Part shown: positions 40,334 to 51,738 of the stretch, one piece after another | How the letters are laid out: each line of letters starts with the position of its first letter | How positions within the stretch are numbered: position 1 is the stretch's first letter | Assembly (NCBI GenBank): GCA_002633025.1 | Contig: NMRB01000182.1 | Span: 178,272 to 242,271 of the forward strand | Length of the DNA: 64,000 nucleotides | Direction of reading: 5' to 3' | From: Notospermus geniculatus | Taxonomy: Eukaryota; Nemertea; Pilidiophora; Heteronemertea; Lineidae | Position numbers and translations under genes: made by a program | Notes under the pieces: generated by a model | What the model was told of the DNA's origin: nothing | The model's input: only the letters and a program-made list of their open reading frames with translations | Database searches by the model: none

Positions 40334-41915
40334 CCCTTACCGAAAAATAGCACATATTGAGCACACCTTGAGCATATCTATAGCACATAGCATATCTATA
40401 GCACATAACTCCAGTCCACATTCAGCATATGCTCTGTTTGTGCCGCATTTTTGAAGCAGCACACATTCAGCACATTCCAATGTCAAATGCAATACTCAGA
40501 TGTACAAGGGAGCACAAATGTAGCACCTTTCCAAAAATGATAATTATGCTGTGATTGTGCTGAAAAGCAGTACAACTGGAGCACATCTGAATTTCCATAT
40601 ATGGTATTATAAACAGCACAGTTGGAGCACAATTGCGGCACAGCTGGAGCATATTGGCAGCACAGTTGCAGCACACAATGGAGAGCACACTTTGAGCATA
40701 TTAACAGCACAACTGGAGCATACAGTCAGCAGCACAATTGGAGCATAATATTTGGAAGTCTCTGCAATCCAGTTTATCCATAGGAATTTGGTGTAGAGTA
40801 TTTGTGATCATAATTGTCTTCCTCAGTTGGGGGGGGGGGGGNGGGGGGCTGTTGGGTCCAAACTACTGTAAACAATACTCTTGTGTGTACCTTGAGCACT
40901 GGATATTGGCATCATGTCCAGTAGTAAATACTTGTATTCTTGACGCATATACCAAAAAGCTCAAACCAAACATGACCAATGGCTAGTCCAAATGAGCAAA
41001 TTTTTCATTCGCCCAGATGCCTCTGATTGGTGGCATGACGCCAACTCCGGTGCTCAAGGAAGGGATGGGAGTAGGCTTATGTTCTAACAACCAAGCGTTG
41101 GCCAGGTCTATCACACGCCTAAGTGCGACGCCTACTGTAGTCATGGAGGTATAAAATATTTTATTCACTCAATTTCACAGATGAGACTTGTGAGTAGGGG
41201 ACTGTAGGTCCTTCACACACACTTCATGACTTAACGCTCAAAAATAACATGCCTGAATAGGCCTAACTTCATCATAAGGCAGTGGTAGGCCGAGGCATGA
41301 AAGGCTAGCACAAACCCAACAGCGTGCCAGGCCTGCTTCTGCATGCCCAGTGCTCAGTTGCAATTCTGCATGCACTGCGCACTGCACTGCATGCACTCAT
41401 GCAGCTAGGCCCAGGCTAGCAAGGCCATGTAGGCCTAGCCTATAGTCTGCAATACCTATCACAGTCATTCATCCCATTCCATAGGGTTTTGTCCAGTTTA
41501 TAACAGCAAATTCAGGCGTAAATCGGTTTGAAATTGAACAGAAACCCAGAAACATGCAGGAGTCTCATGCATGACTGTCTGGAACAAAATTTGAATTTCC
41601 AAAATGGAGGGAAAATGAAAACGAGGCAACAGCACAATCTCAGCATATGCTCCAAATGTGCTGCTGTGATAGCCTCCAATACAGTGTAGGTCCAGTGGGA
41701 AAAGAGCACATTTTTAGCACATTTGCTCCAGATGTGCTCAATGAGAGCATATCCCTAGCATATGCTGAAGCTGTGCTCAATTCGTAGCTTGAGCAATTCA
41801 GCACAATTGCAGCACATGCTGTGCACGTGTAACAATTTTCAGCACATTGCCAGCATATCTAGAGCACATTGGCAGCATATGCTCATTTTGAGCATATGCT
41901 ACTTTTCGGTAAGGG
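40334..41915. mobile_element. 1.6-kb DNA element with AGCACA/AGCATA subterminal repeats
   Basis: Ends CCCTTACCGAAAAATAGCA and CTACTTTTCGGTAAGGG are inverted. Dozens of AGCACA and AGCATA motifs fill about 40345-40745 at the left, and the same motifs fill about 41640-41905 at the right. Dense short subterminal repeats are typical transposase-binding arrays in hAT and related elements. The middle has no recognised transposase. A G run with one N lies at 40830-40847. The target duplication is not clear. Confidence 0.7.
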
Positions 41916-42090
41916 TTACCTTCAAGAATGAATTTAACTGAAAGAAATGCTTCACATAATTTATTTCAGAGGAATTGAATAAAAAGCGCCTTGGAACCTC
42001 GCATGCCAACCACACTTCACAAGGTTCCTCTGGCGGTAAGTCAACTTCCATTATATTTACATCTCTGTCAAAATCAAAATCGTCTGCCAT
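41899..42090 (-). CDS. Possible short coding exon, duplicated nearby
   Basis: From an ATG at 42090 the frame reads MADDFDFDRDVNIMEVDLPP and then EEPCEVWLACEVPRR before becoming AT-rich. The DNA from about 41917 to 42055 is repeated at about 43005-43142, where the MEVDLPPEEPCEV stretch is largely retained. This suggests a real acidic N-terminal exon of an unknown gene and its copy. No splice site has been fixed. Confidence 0.3.
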   Translation of the reverse strand: MADDFDFDRDVNIMEVDLPPEEPCEVWLACEVPRRFLFNSSEINYVKHFFQLNSFLKVTLTEK

Positions 42091-42106
42091 TCATTATGTC
42101 CAGGAT

Positions 42107-42556
42107 CAGAAATAAGTGCTGAGGAAGCTGCGTTTTGCCACATTAAAGCCTACTAGAACGATATCAAGCTTGATGATGTCCCACCCCCTATTAACCAAGA
42201 ATGGTTTCGAGCAAAGGCTAAATCTGTAAGCACTTGCCAAGACTTCTTACTCACTTCATCCACTCAATTCATATTTGATAACAGTTTCTGCTGTCTTTGG
42301 GAATTCAACATTGAAAAGGGAAAAAGATGCTTCATTTGTGTATCCCAATATGTACATCAATAATGTTGGCAGTAAGAGTACTGGCAAGACTAATGCCTCC
42401 TCTGTTGGAGCCAGAGAACCCATGCACTATATAGAATATAAGGAGGGCACAAAGGACCTAACCTTACTTGAGTGACTTCAGAAAATCGGGCTTAAATCAT
42501 TATATAAGATGATGGTTTGGCACCCATTGCAGAGGATGAAACCAGTGGATAAACTG
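42107..42556 (+). pseudogene. DUF3987-like P-loop fragment, outlying copy
   Basis: Same sequence as the array units at 49790-52560: WFRAKAKSVSTCQDFL-type start, VSAVFGNSTLKREKDASFVY, then the Walker A-like GSKSTGKT and REPMHYIEYKEG. A frameshift and stop follow. The unit is interrupted at 42557 by a MITE, and only traces continue after it. Confidence 0.5.
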
Positions 42557-42960
42557 CGGCATGGAGAAAACGCGGAATTCCACGGAAATCCGCCAAGAAA
42601 TCCGTGACTGCAATTATAGCTTTTAACAATGGAATAAACTGTTCACTGTCCTTAATTAACACGTGTACGTAGTATTTAAAGAAACTACTAGATATATAAT
42701 AATAATGAAATAACAAGACCAAGCAAAGCAGTTGGAATGTTTTAACTTTGCGGCCACAACGGATTTGTTTCTGCAGGCCAACCATCTTGCTTCTCGTACA
42801 TGTACCTAGGCTAGTACCCATATGATAAAAAATTTGGGGAGGGGATGGAAGGGATGATCCACGTGACAAGTTTCATACCAGTTAATAGTACTGTATAAGC
42901 TACAGACCACCAAATTATGTCCAGCGGAATTCCGTGGAATTCCGCGTTTTCTCCATGCCG
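42557..42960. mobile_element. MITE with 9-bp duplication (MULE-like)
   Basis: Inverted ends CGGCATGGAGAAAACGCGGA and TCCGCGTTTTCTCCATGCCG, with GATAAACTG at 42548-42556 and GACAAACTG at 42961-42969 as a nearly exact 9-bp duplication. Duplications of 9-11 bp are typical of Mutator-like elements. Confidence 0.7.
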
Positions 42961-43004
42961 GACAAACTGGTATTATCAACTGGTATGAGGAATAAAAGAC
43001 TCAT

Positions 43005-43142
43005 TCACTACCTTCAGGAATGAATTTAACTGAAAGAAATACTTCACATTCTTCAGTTTCGAGGAACTGAAAAAGCGCCTTGAAATCTCGCATGCCCAAC
43101 ACACTTCACAAGGTTCCTCTGGTGGTAAGTCAACTTCCATTA
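43005..43142. repeat. Duplicate of 41917-42055
   Basis: TTCAGGAATGAATTTAACTG through GGTAAGTCAACTTCCATTAT matches the earlier segment with a few differences. Confidence 0.8.
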
Positions 43143-44481
43143 TTAAGACCGCCCCACCCCAATGGGGCGGTCTTCCTTGTTTTCACTGAGTTTCTCTCGA
43201 TCTCTCTCCCTATCCAATATATGGTTTCCGCACAATATCTAATAAAATACGCCATGTATCGCTGCAAAACTTCGAGGGATTATAGACATCAATATTACAC
43301 AGAACCCTAATGATTCTTGTTATTATCCGAGTAGAATAAATTGTGAAATTTGGACGATTTTTTCCGTTTATCGCATTATCGTGTTTGCCTGTCGGGCCAA
43401 CCTCCATACAGTCGTAGACGGCGGCTGAACAAAACGCCTGGAGAACTAGCCACTCTCCAATGCCGAGGTCAGACAGTGTCGCCGCACAAGTGCAGTATCA
43501 CAAAACGAGTACGCCGTACCTCCTGGGCTGGTGGGATTGGAGAGTGGCGTAGCGAGCATGCACATTAGTGCCCATATGCCATACTGTCATGCAATACGCA
43601 AACCGGCGAGTTAGTTTTGTAAATGTACCGTGCAAAATCATCAAAATAAGCACACCTGTGCGGGGATATTTTGTTTTTTGTAGTTGATAGGTAAGTTAAC
43701 ATTGTTGGTGTCAAATCGCATACAATGTCAACCATACGAAGTGGCGTTTATTCGTATATTCAGCTTGGTTTCAAGTGGCGCTTAGCATGCACTCACTGCA
43801 TGCTCACATCCATCGACCATGCATCATGCACATCATGACATGCTCAATGCTGCTGATCGCGTGGCGTGTTTAGCCGTGCATACCGGCCTGCATAGCATGA
43901 TCAGATGATAGGCCTAGCATGTGCATCATGTGCATGCCTTGCCATGCTTCCCATCATTCATATATTAGGCCTAGCCTAGCCAATAATAGGCCTCTAGTAG
44001 GCCTACCGTACTATACTTAGGCCTAGTAGCCTACCACTGGCATGATGATAGGCCTACTGTTCATTCCAGTTCCGATTGGCGCGAGGTTTATCAACGATAG
44101 CTCCGCAACACCTGGGCCGATTTTGATGAAACATACGTCAATCGACTTGTCTTTCTTGCCGGTATCTTATAATCCAAGTTCCATCGCGATATTCCCACTA
44201 TTTCTCGATATTTTGACCCCTGTACATTTGCACGCGAGGTTGTGTACAAAGTGTAGTTCCACGATGTGGCCGCTACGAGCGCTGTGTTTTGCGTGGTCGC
44301 GTCGATTTTTCGTAGGGGTGGGCAGCCGCTTCTGCGTTCACGTGTTCAGCTGAGTTTTTCCCTGTGAGTTTATGTGCTAGAAATACGGATGTTTTCCGTT
44401 GCTATATTTGACTAAATGTAATTTTACGGACAAACCTTCAACTTTAGTACCATGAACTGTTGGCAGATGGCAGCACCGTTC
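43143..44481. other. No gene recognised; GGCCTA-rich tract
   Basis: 43860-44060 is rich in GCATG and TAGGCCTA. Open frames (43350-43568, 44042-44353) are short and unrecognised. Confidence 0.4.
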
Positions 44482-44594
44482 CAGGCCTTTCCGTTTAAGG
44501 GGAGCTAAAAAGTGCATGCGCCTCGCAAACAATAGAAATGCTATTGTTTGCAAGGCGCATGCACATTTTAGCTCCCCTTAAACGGTAAGGCCTG
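44482..44594. repeat. Near-perfect 113-bp palindrome
   Basis: GGCCTTTCCGTTTAAGGGGA and its complement at the other end enclose a continuous stem including GTGCATGCGCC and CAAACAATAG, with a loop of about five bases (AAATG). It is probably a hairpin-type MITE. Confidence 0.75.
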
Positions 44595-44741
44595 CCGTTC
44601 AGTCACTTTGTGCAATGCCCATCATACACATTGCCAGTGCCTGGCATATGATGCATACCAAAACAATTCATTTTTGGTATCTTTCTTTTTCAGTCAGTGT
44701 CGCTGCTTTTTCAGTGAGCAGCGGCTGCTACTATTATTTAA

Positions 44742-46081
44742 AGTGATCCTAAACCGCCAAGCAAAAGTTGGCACCCGATCATTTTCACCGCCCACTAAAA
44801 TGGAACTTCCGATTTCCGCTCCTGGCTTCTGAGCATGCGCAGTACGCTACCTTCACTGAGTTTGTCAATCGTGCAAACCGCACAGCAGACAGGATGCCGA
44901 AGCGACAAGTGAAAGAAGGGAAAGGGCGACGTTAAAAGGTGGCAAATGCTGACCAGCAGCTGTGGATTGTCCACAGACATTATCGAAGTGGCTCATAATA
45001 AAGAAAGAAACTCCGTTTTAAGACGATGAGGAGGTTGTTTGTATGTATGGCATCATTAACATATTGCCGGACTGCGGATTTCGCCGCCGTGCCGGTGCAT
45101 CCTGGGAACCCAGGGCATTTCCACTCTGCATAGCGCGTTACAATGCCCTGGGGAAACCCACCCCGTTTCTGTGGGGAAGAGGGCTGTTCCCTCATGTGTA
45201 CTCGCCAACTGGTAATTCACGAATAAACCATGCAATGCAGTGGGGGATCGCCACTTGATGTAATGGGCAGACATCGCGCCTAGTGCTGTAACGTATGCAC
45301 ATATATCTGGTGTTATGTGTTACCGGGTACCAGTCTCATAGCAATGCATCTCATTCCATAATTTATGCATGCTGTCGGAATGATAGCTGCCCCAAACACA
45401 TGAACTGGATCATACCTTCGTGTTTTGAACCCGTCGGTACTTACCCATTATCTAGATAATCCATGACAACCATTTTTACGCGAAGTTAATTCAGGAATAT
45501 TAAAAAATCCAGCGAGTTTGTCAGCGAATCGAGGAATGTTTGAAACCACCATATTTGGGAGTGACCATGGCGGGAGAGAAGCTTCGCTGTGATTGGTTTA
45601 TTCAGCGACAGATTTTCTGTCGCTTGTTTCACAGCGAAAAGGCGCCAATTTCAACAGGGCCTCGGACGTGCGAGTAGGGGAGTGCGTTTTAGAGGACCTG
45701 TTGCAAGAGGATGTGCCGGTGTAACGTCAGCGAATTCTGGGGCTCCTTCCGAGAAAATACCAACTTGCCTGGCATACCGGTTGACATCGTCATCAATGAT
45801 GTCACTCGTGTCGGATTGAACACTCTTCATGCTATTATGCGTGAATATATCCTCTAAAACTCCCCTGAATCGAGGAGAAATCTCGACTCGGCGAACTGGT
45901 CGCATCCACGTTGTTTTGACAATCAGCTGTCACTCATTCAGAACTTGCCCAATCAGTGATCGCGTAGTAAATTCCGTAGTAATCACGTGACGTGATGATT
46001 GACAGGCGCTCATTCATACTGGCGTAGCGCGGGAAAATGAAAACGAGGCTGTCTCGCTCGCCCCGGCGGTTTAGGATCACT
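44742..46081. mobile_element. TTAA-flanked 1.34-kb non-autonomous element
   Basis: AGTGATCCTAAACCGCC at the left and GGCGGTTTAGGATCACT at the right are exact inverses, flanked by TTAA at 44738-44741 and 46082-46085. No transposase is seen. The minus frame 45905-45651 (84 codons, acidic middle) might be a captured exon, but I do not recognise it. Confidence 0.75.
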
Positions 46082-46261
46082 TTAAAGCCGACGCGCTTCA
46101 ATAGATTATTTAAACTCAGGGTAAGTTGACACAGGTAACCTGTGCAGTGCTTTGGTCTATCAATAATACAGTGGAACCTCCCTTTGCGGATACCTCTGCC
46201 AGGAGGACACCTCTCTATTAAGGACACCAAAATTTAGTCCCAAACTGGCGATTTCTATTCA

Positions 46262-46740
46262 TTAGCTCACTGGGGTGAGCTATTACGATGGTGCAGTGTC
46301 CGTCGTCATCGTCCGTTTCGTAACCGCTGGAGCTATTGATCTGAAATTCGGTACATATATACCTCTAGGTCAGATGACCCACGACACCAAGTTTCGGCCC
46401 GATTAGACATCCAGTATGGCCGCCAGGTGGCGTAACCTGAAAATCAAGTAAGTGCTATTACTCGGGAACGGCTTGACGCAGATTGCTCATATTTGATATT
46501 TACCTTCCTCTAGATGACCTTTACATGCATGTTAAATTTCGACTTGATTTGACTTCAAACATGGCCACCAGGTGGCGTAACCCAAAAATCATCAAAGTGC
46601 TGTAACTCAGGAACGCCTTACCCAAAGCGCTCCAATGTGCTATGTGGCCCCCTGCAGATGACCTTTATGTCCATGTGAAGTTTCGGCCCGATCGGACATC
46701 CAATATGGCCGCCAGGTGGCGTAACCCGAAAATCATCAAA
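46262..46740. repeat. Dispersed GCCGCCAGGTGGC repeat, tandem units
   Basis: TAGCTCACTGGGGTGAGCTA opens it. Units of about 145 bases then follow, each with a GATGACC, a TTCGGCCCGAT or similar, and ATGGCCGCCAGGTGGCGTAA. Three units are seen. It abuts the LINE remnant. Confidence 0.7.
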
Positions 46741-47088
46741 GCCATCTTGTATAAAAACGAGTTTTCAAAATATTGTAAATTAATTGAATCTGATAATAAG
46801 CATGTACTTCGGTGTAAATTGGACAAAAAATGTGCTTATGGTTGCAAAAAGGATATTTTGGTTGGTAGCATTTATAACCCTCCAGAGAACTCAAGATTTT
46901 ACGACAAGGATGCTTTCGTTGACCTAGAAGTTGAACTGAATACCTTGAATATTGATCATGATGTGTATTTTTTCCTAGCAGGTGATTTTAATGCTAGAAC
47001 CTCAACCTTAGATGACTTCCTAATCCCTGATATTCGTTTAGTGGAGCAAGGATTTGAGATGGATGAGGAACCTGGTCTTCCAAACCTA
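46741..47088 (+). pseudogene. LINE endonuclease domain, N-terminal fragment
   Basis: ILVGSIYNPPENSRFYDKD and YFFLAGDFNARTSTLDDFL match the apurinic-type endonuclease of LINEs, where G-D-F-N-A-R is a catalytic block. The 5' end of the element is cut by the repeat at its left. The frame is broken after 47088 by an inserted MITE. Confidence 0.8.
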
Positions 47089-47702
47089 ATGCCCGTTGTA
47101 CACGATACAATTTTTTAGTAACAAAATTTCTGTACTAAAAAATTGGATCGTGTACACCGGGAAATTGGATGAAATTTTTTATAACAAAAAATATTACCAT
47201 AATAGGACCTGTCCTATTTTTTTAGTACTAAATGAAATATTTGGACTGAAATCGAACGTGTACATCGGGGCAATATTTTTTTAGTACAATTAACCCCTTG
47301 TGGGTCAAACAATGTTTATGCTTCATTCGCGGATATTGGTATTTTTTCGGCATTTTGTGGGTAGGAGAGTTAAATCTATCCATGCAGGCCTGTCGTAGAT
47401 TCATTTTGAATTGTATTATGTAGCTGTTGCCTAAATTAGCAACCGCAATGAAGTAATCCTTGTACCGGTATGACGTACAGTTCGGCCAGGTGGAAATTCA
47501 GGAAGGTTGTGCTTGGTAAGATAGCGATTTTAGCCGCTGCACAGGGAACCATTGTGGACAGTAACCTTGGCTGGACGGGTGGCATTTTCGAAAATGCTGT
47601 AAAATTAATTACCGTGTACCACGGAGCCCATAGCAGAAAAATTGTACGAAAAGTTATTACTAAAAGTTAGTAATAAAAAATTGGACCGTGTACAACGGGC
47701 AT
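47089..47702. mobile_element. 614-bp TA-flanked element inside the LINE
   Basis: Ends ATGCCCGTTGTACACGATAC and GACCGTGTACAACGGGCAT are inverted, with TA on each side (47087-47088, 47703-47704). The LINE endonuclease resumes right after it with GHGLVDLCKSCNIVISNGR. Short open frames inside are not recognised. Confidence 0.75.
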
Positions 47703-49400
47703 TAGACAGAGAGTAAACAAAGATGAGATAATCAATAATTGTGGTCATGGTCTTGTTGATTTATGTAAATCTTGCAATATTGTTATTTCAAATGGTAGGA
47801 CACCTGGTGATCTTGAAGGTGAATTTACCTTTAAATCTAGAAGTGTTATTGATTATTTTCTTGTTTCTACTGAGTTAATCATGTGAATAAGATGTTTGTA
47901 CATGACTATAACCCATTGATGTCTGATGGTCATAGTGCCATTGAATGCATTCTTGAACATGTTGAAAGGGTGAAACATGGTTCGTTTACTACTGGCTCGA
48001 ACAGTCATGATGAGTGTCAGAAACATGATGATGAGTTGCTAAAAGAGAAAGTTAGATGGAACGGTGAGAAAAGAGTAGATTTTTCAGAATTTTTCAATGA
48101 TAATAGAGCTCTTGCAGATTTAGCCAGAAAGTTGAACGTTGACACTAATTCTGAAAATGGAATTGACATTGTGTTACCAAAGAACTGTCTGATATTTTAT
48201 TAGATGGTGCTAGAGCTTGTAATATGCTGGTCAAAGGTGCGAAAAAAACTGGTAAGTCTGGTGAGAGAAAGTGCAAGAAAAGTAATTCATGGTTTAATGA
48301 TGAGTGTAAAAATAAAAGGCGTCTTTTTAATGTGGCGAAACAGCGGTATCGAAATGTTCCCAGCGAGGAAAACTTGACAAGGATGAAAGCTGCTAGCAAA
48401 GCATACAAGGTGGAGGTAGCAGAGGCTAAGAGATTAGATCGGGCCAAGTTAATGTCACATTTAAGAAACCTTTAATCAAATAATCCTAAAAAGTTTTGGT
48501 CCATTTTGAAAAAAGGAACAAAATCTGACTCAGGAAGTGAAGTGCTATCTATAGATGATTTCTTTGAGCATTTCAAGAAATTGAATGAGGCAGAGGTGAT
48601 TGATGAAGCACTGGATGAGCAGAATGAAACTGGTGTGGAAGATCGGGTACATTTTAATAATGATAGCCTGAATGATCCTTTTACAGAGGAAGAAGTGAAA
48701 AAGGCTATTAGTGGCCTAAAAAATGGTAAGGCTGCTGGTGTAGATCTAACTGTTAATGAGATGTTGAAGGCGAGTAATGAATCACTGGTTATGGTATATA
48801 CTAGGGTTTTTAACTTGGTATTGGAAACAGGACAAGCACCAGAAAGTTGGTCAGTTGGGGTTATTAGACCCATTTATAAGAATAAAGGTAGTGTAGATGA
48901 TACTGACAATTATAGAGGAATAAGCTTGGTGAGTTGCCTAGGCAAACTCTTTACCGGCATTCTTAATTCGAGACTCACTGAATTTCTGGAGGACAATCAC
49001 ATTCTCTTGGAGAATCAGGCTGGTTTTCGCCGTGGGTATCTACAACAGATCATATTTTCACCTTAAAAAGTATTGTTGACATCTACCTGAATTCAGGCTG
49101 TCGTTTGTTCTGTGCTTTCATTGATTACCGTAAAGCATTCGACTCTGTTCAGGCAGGGCTGGTCTGTGGAAGAAACTTCTATCCTACGATATATCAGGGA
49201 ATATATTTAGAGTCATTAAGAGCTTGTATGCTGCAACAAAGTCTTGTGTTTCATATAAAGGTGTATTGTCTGACTTTTTCTTGTCAAAAGTAGGAGTACG
49301 TCAAGGGGAGAACCTATCACCCATGCTGTTTGCTATCTTTTTAAACGACATGGAAAAGTACTTTCTTAGCCAAGATATCAAGAACCAGGTAGGTCTGTCA
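47703..49400 (+). pseudogene. LINE endonuclease end and reverse transcriptase, 3' truncated
   Basis: VIDYFLVS closes the endonuclease (about 47850-47875). A linker with KKSNSWFNDECKNKRRLFN follows. Reverse transcriptase blocks are spread over several frames: KKAISGLKNGKAAGVDLTVN, then NYRGISLVSCLGKLFTGILN, QAGFRR, FIDYRKAFDSV (first catalytic Asp) and VGVRQGENLSPMLFAIFLND. The element ends at about 49400, before the Y-x-D-D block, where a DUF3987-like array unit begins. The motifs suggest an L1/Jockey-like clade, but I cannot settle it. Many frameshifts show it is dead. Confidence 0.82.
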
Positions 49401-49785
49401 CTAATTGTACTAATGTCTCCTCTGTTGGAACCAGAGAACCTATGCACTATATAGAAGATAAGGAGGGCAAGCTACTGACTTTACGTTACCTCACAAAATC
49501 GGGCTTAAATCATTATATGAACAAAAATGATGGTTTGGCACTAATTGCAGATGGTGAAACCTTTGGATATCTTGCGAGAATGGTTGGTGACAAAAGTGCT
49601 GATTGTCCTGGCTGTTGGGAAATGATGAATACCTTTTTCAATGGGGAATTCTCAACAAAAAGCGGAATTGTAATTGACGGCAAGTTCGCAATAGCAGGTT
49701 CTGGGCAACCACAGGTAGTCTGTAGTCTACTGGCAAAATCATGAAAAGCAGTGATGGCCTTCTAGATAGATTGCTGGTAAGTGCC
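49401..49785 (+). pseudogene. DUF3987-like array unit 1 (3' half)
   Basis: Starts within the unit, at the CTCTGTTGGAACCAGAGAAC stretch, directly after the LINE breakpoint. The frame 49442-49744 reads MHYIEDKEGKLLTLRYLTKS, DGLALIADGETFGYL and FAIAGSGQPQVVCSLLAKS. The D-E-like block followed by G-S-G-Q-P is what suggests DUF3987. Confidence 0.5.
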
Positions 49786-50435
49786 TGAGGAAGCCGAGTT
49801 CTGCCACATTAAAGCCTACTAGAACCACATAAAGCTTGATAATGCCCTACGGTACCCTCTAAAATGCAACAATCGTTTCGAGCAAAGGCTAAAGCTGTAA
49901 ACACTTGGCCAGAATTCTTACTCAATTCATCTGTGGTCACAGTTTCTGCTGTCTTGGGGAATGCAACATTGAAAAGGGAAAAAGATGGTTCATTTGTGTA
50001 TCCCAATGTGTACATCAATAATGTTGGCAGTAAGGGTACTAGCAAGACTAATGGCTTCTCTGTTGGAACCAGAGAACCCATGCACTATACAGAAGATAAG
50101 GATGACAAGGCATTGATTTTACTTGTCTTCACAAAATCAGGCATAATTCATTATATGAAAACAAAATGAGTTTGGCATTCATTGCACAGGATGAAACCTG
50201 TGGATATCTTGACAAAATGGTTGGCGACAAAAGTGCTGATTTTTCTGGCTGTCGGGAAATGATGAATTCCTTTTTCAATGGGGAACGGCAATGTGTGAAT
50301 TCTCAACAAAAAGTGGAATTGTAATTGACTGCAAGTTAGCAATAGCAGGTTCTGGGCAACCACAGGTAGTCTGAAGTCTACTGGCAAAAATCATGAAAAG
50401 CAGTGATGGCATTATAGGTAGATTGTTGGAAAGTG
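49786..50435 (+). pseudogene. DUF3987-like array unit 2
   Basis: About 650 bases and the most complete unit. The frame 49864-50169 reads MQQSFRAKAKAVNTWPEFLL, VSAVLGNATLKREKDGSFVY, then the Walker A-like GSKGTSKT and NGFSVGTREPMHYTEDK. The rest (DETCGYLDKMVGDKSADFSG) is in another frame up to about 50390. The similarity to DUF3987 (a P-loop domain found with phage and plasmid primase-helicase genes and in some animal repeat genes) rests on the N-L-x-P-N-like start, the P-loop, the acidic block and the G-Q-P block. Confidence 0.5.
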
Positions 50436-50795
50436 CTGAGTTCTGCCACATTAAAGCCTACTAGAACCATATCAAGCTTGATAATGTCCTACCCTCTAAA
50501 ATGCAACAATGGTTGCAAGCAAAGGCTAAATCTGTAAACACTTGCCCAGAATTCCTACTCAATTCATCTTTGGTCACAGTTTCCGCTATCGTGCGAAATT
50601 CAACATTGAAAATGGAAAAAAAGATGCTTCATTTGTGTGTCCCAATATGTACGTGTACATCAATAATGATGGCAGTAAGAGTACTGGCAAGACTAATAAA
50701 TGCCTTCTCTGTTGGAACCAGAGAACCCATGCACTATATAGACGATAAGGAGGGCAAGGCACTGACTTTACTTGACTTCAAAAAATTGGGCTTAA

Positions 50796-51486
50796 CACTT
50801 TCACGCCCAAGACCGTGATATCACGGTATCAGTAGGTGGCCGACACCACCACATTCTTTTAGTCATAACTCAGTTATTATTGGTCCGATTGAGCTGAAAT
50901 TAGGTGCAAATGAAAGAGAATTAAATTCTACACAAGTTGAGCCCTTTTTCGCGCGCCTTTGCCGAGCATATACGCGAGTAGAGGAGCGACAATAGCGAGT
51001 TTTCGCAAAGCCCCCGAAACGCCAACGCGAACGTCTATCCTTTTGTGCGGTACTGTCTTCGTGGCGTCGAACAATGGGTTAGGCGTTCGCGTTGGCGTTT
51101 CGGGGGCTTTGCGAAAACTCTATTTTTTTCAAAAATCGCGAAAAAATACCTTCAAATTGGCTGTGTCGCTGGGATGGACGTTGTTGGGAAAGGGCTTTTG
51201 CCGCACTATCGGCCTACATGTCCAGTTTGCACGCCACACCACCTAGAAATATTTAGCGAATTTTGTACGTCAGTGTGCTTAAAACTGGCCCTGTCGAATG
51301 GCAGTGCTGGCCATTTCAAAACGCGCCAGTGCGAGGACGCCGCGTCGCAGGGGCTTCATTCACGAATGAAATAACGAGCCTGGTCTTGTCTATTCACTGT
51401 TAAAAAATTGCCTCGAGGAGTAGGAGCAAAATTACTAGACCCATCAAAAAGACAGTCTTTTCCAATAATGGCCGGGATTGAAAGAG
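50796..51486. mobile_element. 691-bp TTAA-flanked element in array unit 3
   Basis: CACTTTCACGCCC at the left and GGGATTGAAAGAG at the right are imperfect inverses. TTAA lies on both sides (50792-50795, 51487-51490), and the other array units show the empty site. It contains the MITE at 50995-51120. Confidence 0.7.
50995..51120. mobile_element. TA-flanked hairpin MITE (GAGTTTTCGCAAAG family), copy 1
   Basis: GCGAGTTTTCGCAAAGCCCC and its complement flank about 60 bases of loop. TA lies on both sides. It is nearly identical to the copy at 54584-54711, and the tips match the MITE in BEL gag. Confidence 0.85.
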
Positions 51487-51738
51487 TTAAATAATGTATA
51501 TGAACAAAAATGATGGTTTGGCACTCAGTGCTGATTTTCCTGGCGGTCGGGAAATTATTAATTCCTTTTTCAATGGGGAACGACCAATGCATGAATTCTC
51601 ACAAAAAGTGGAATTTTAATTGGCGGCAAGTTAGCAATAGTAGACATGACAGGTTCTGGGCAACCACAGGTAGTCTGTAGTCTACTGGCAAAAATCATGA
51701 AAAGCAATGACGGCCTTCTAGATAGATAGATGGAAAGT

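Larger units (their letters stand above)
50436..51738 (+). pseudogene. DUF3987-like array unit 3, interrupted
   Basis: The same unit with GSKSTGKT at its P-loop, cut at 50796 by a 691-bp TTAA-flanked insertion and resuming at 51487. Frameshifts are present in both halves. Confidence 0.5.

Noticed and set aside
47096-47670. Short ORFs as genes inside the LINE
   Set aside because: They lie wholly within a TA-flanked inverted-repeat element, lack motifs and are interrupted by its AT-rich tracts.
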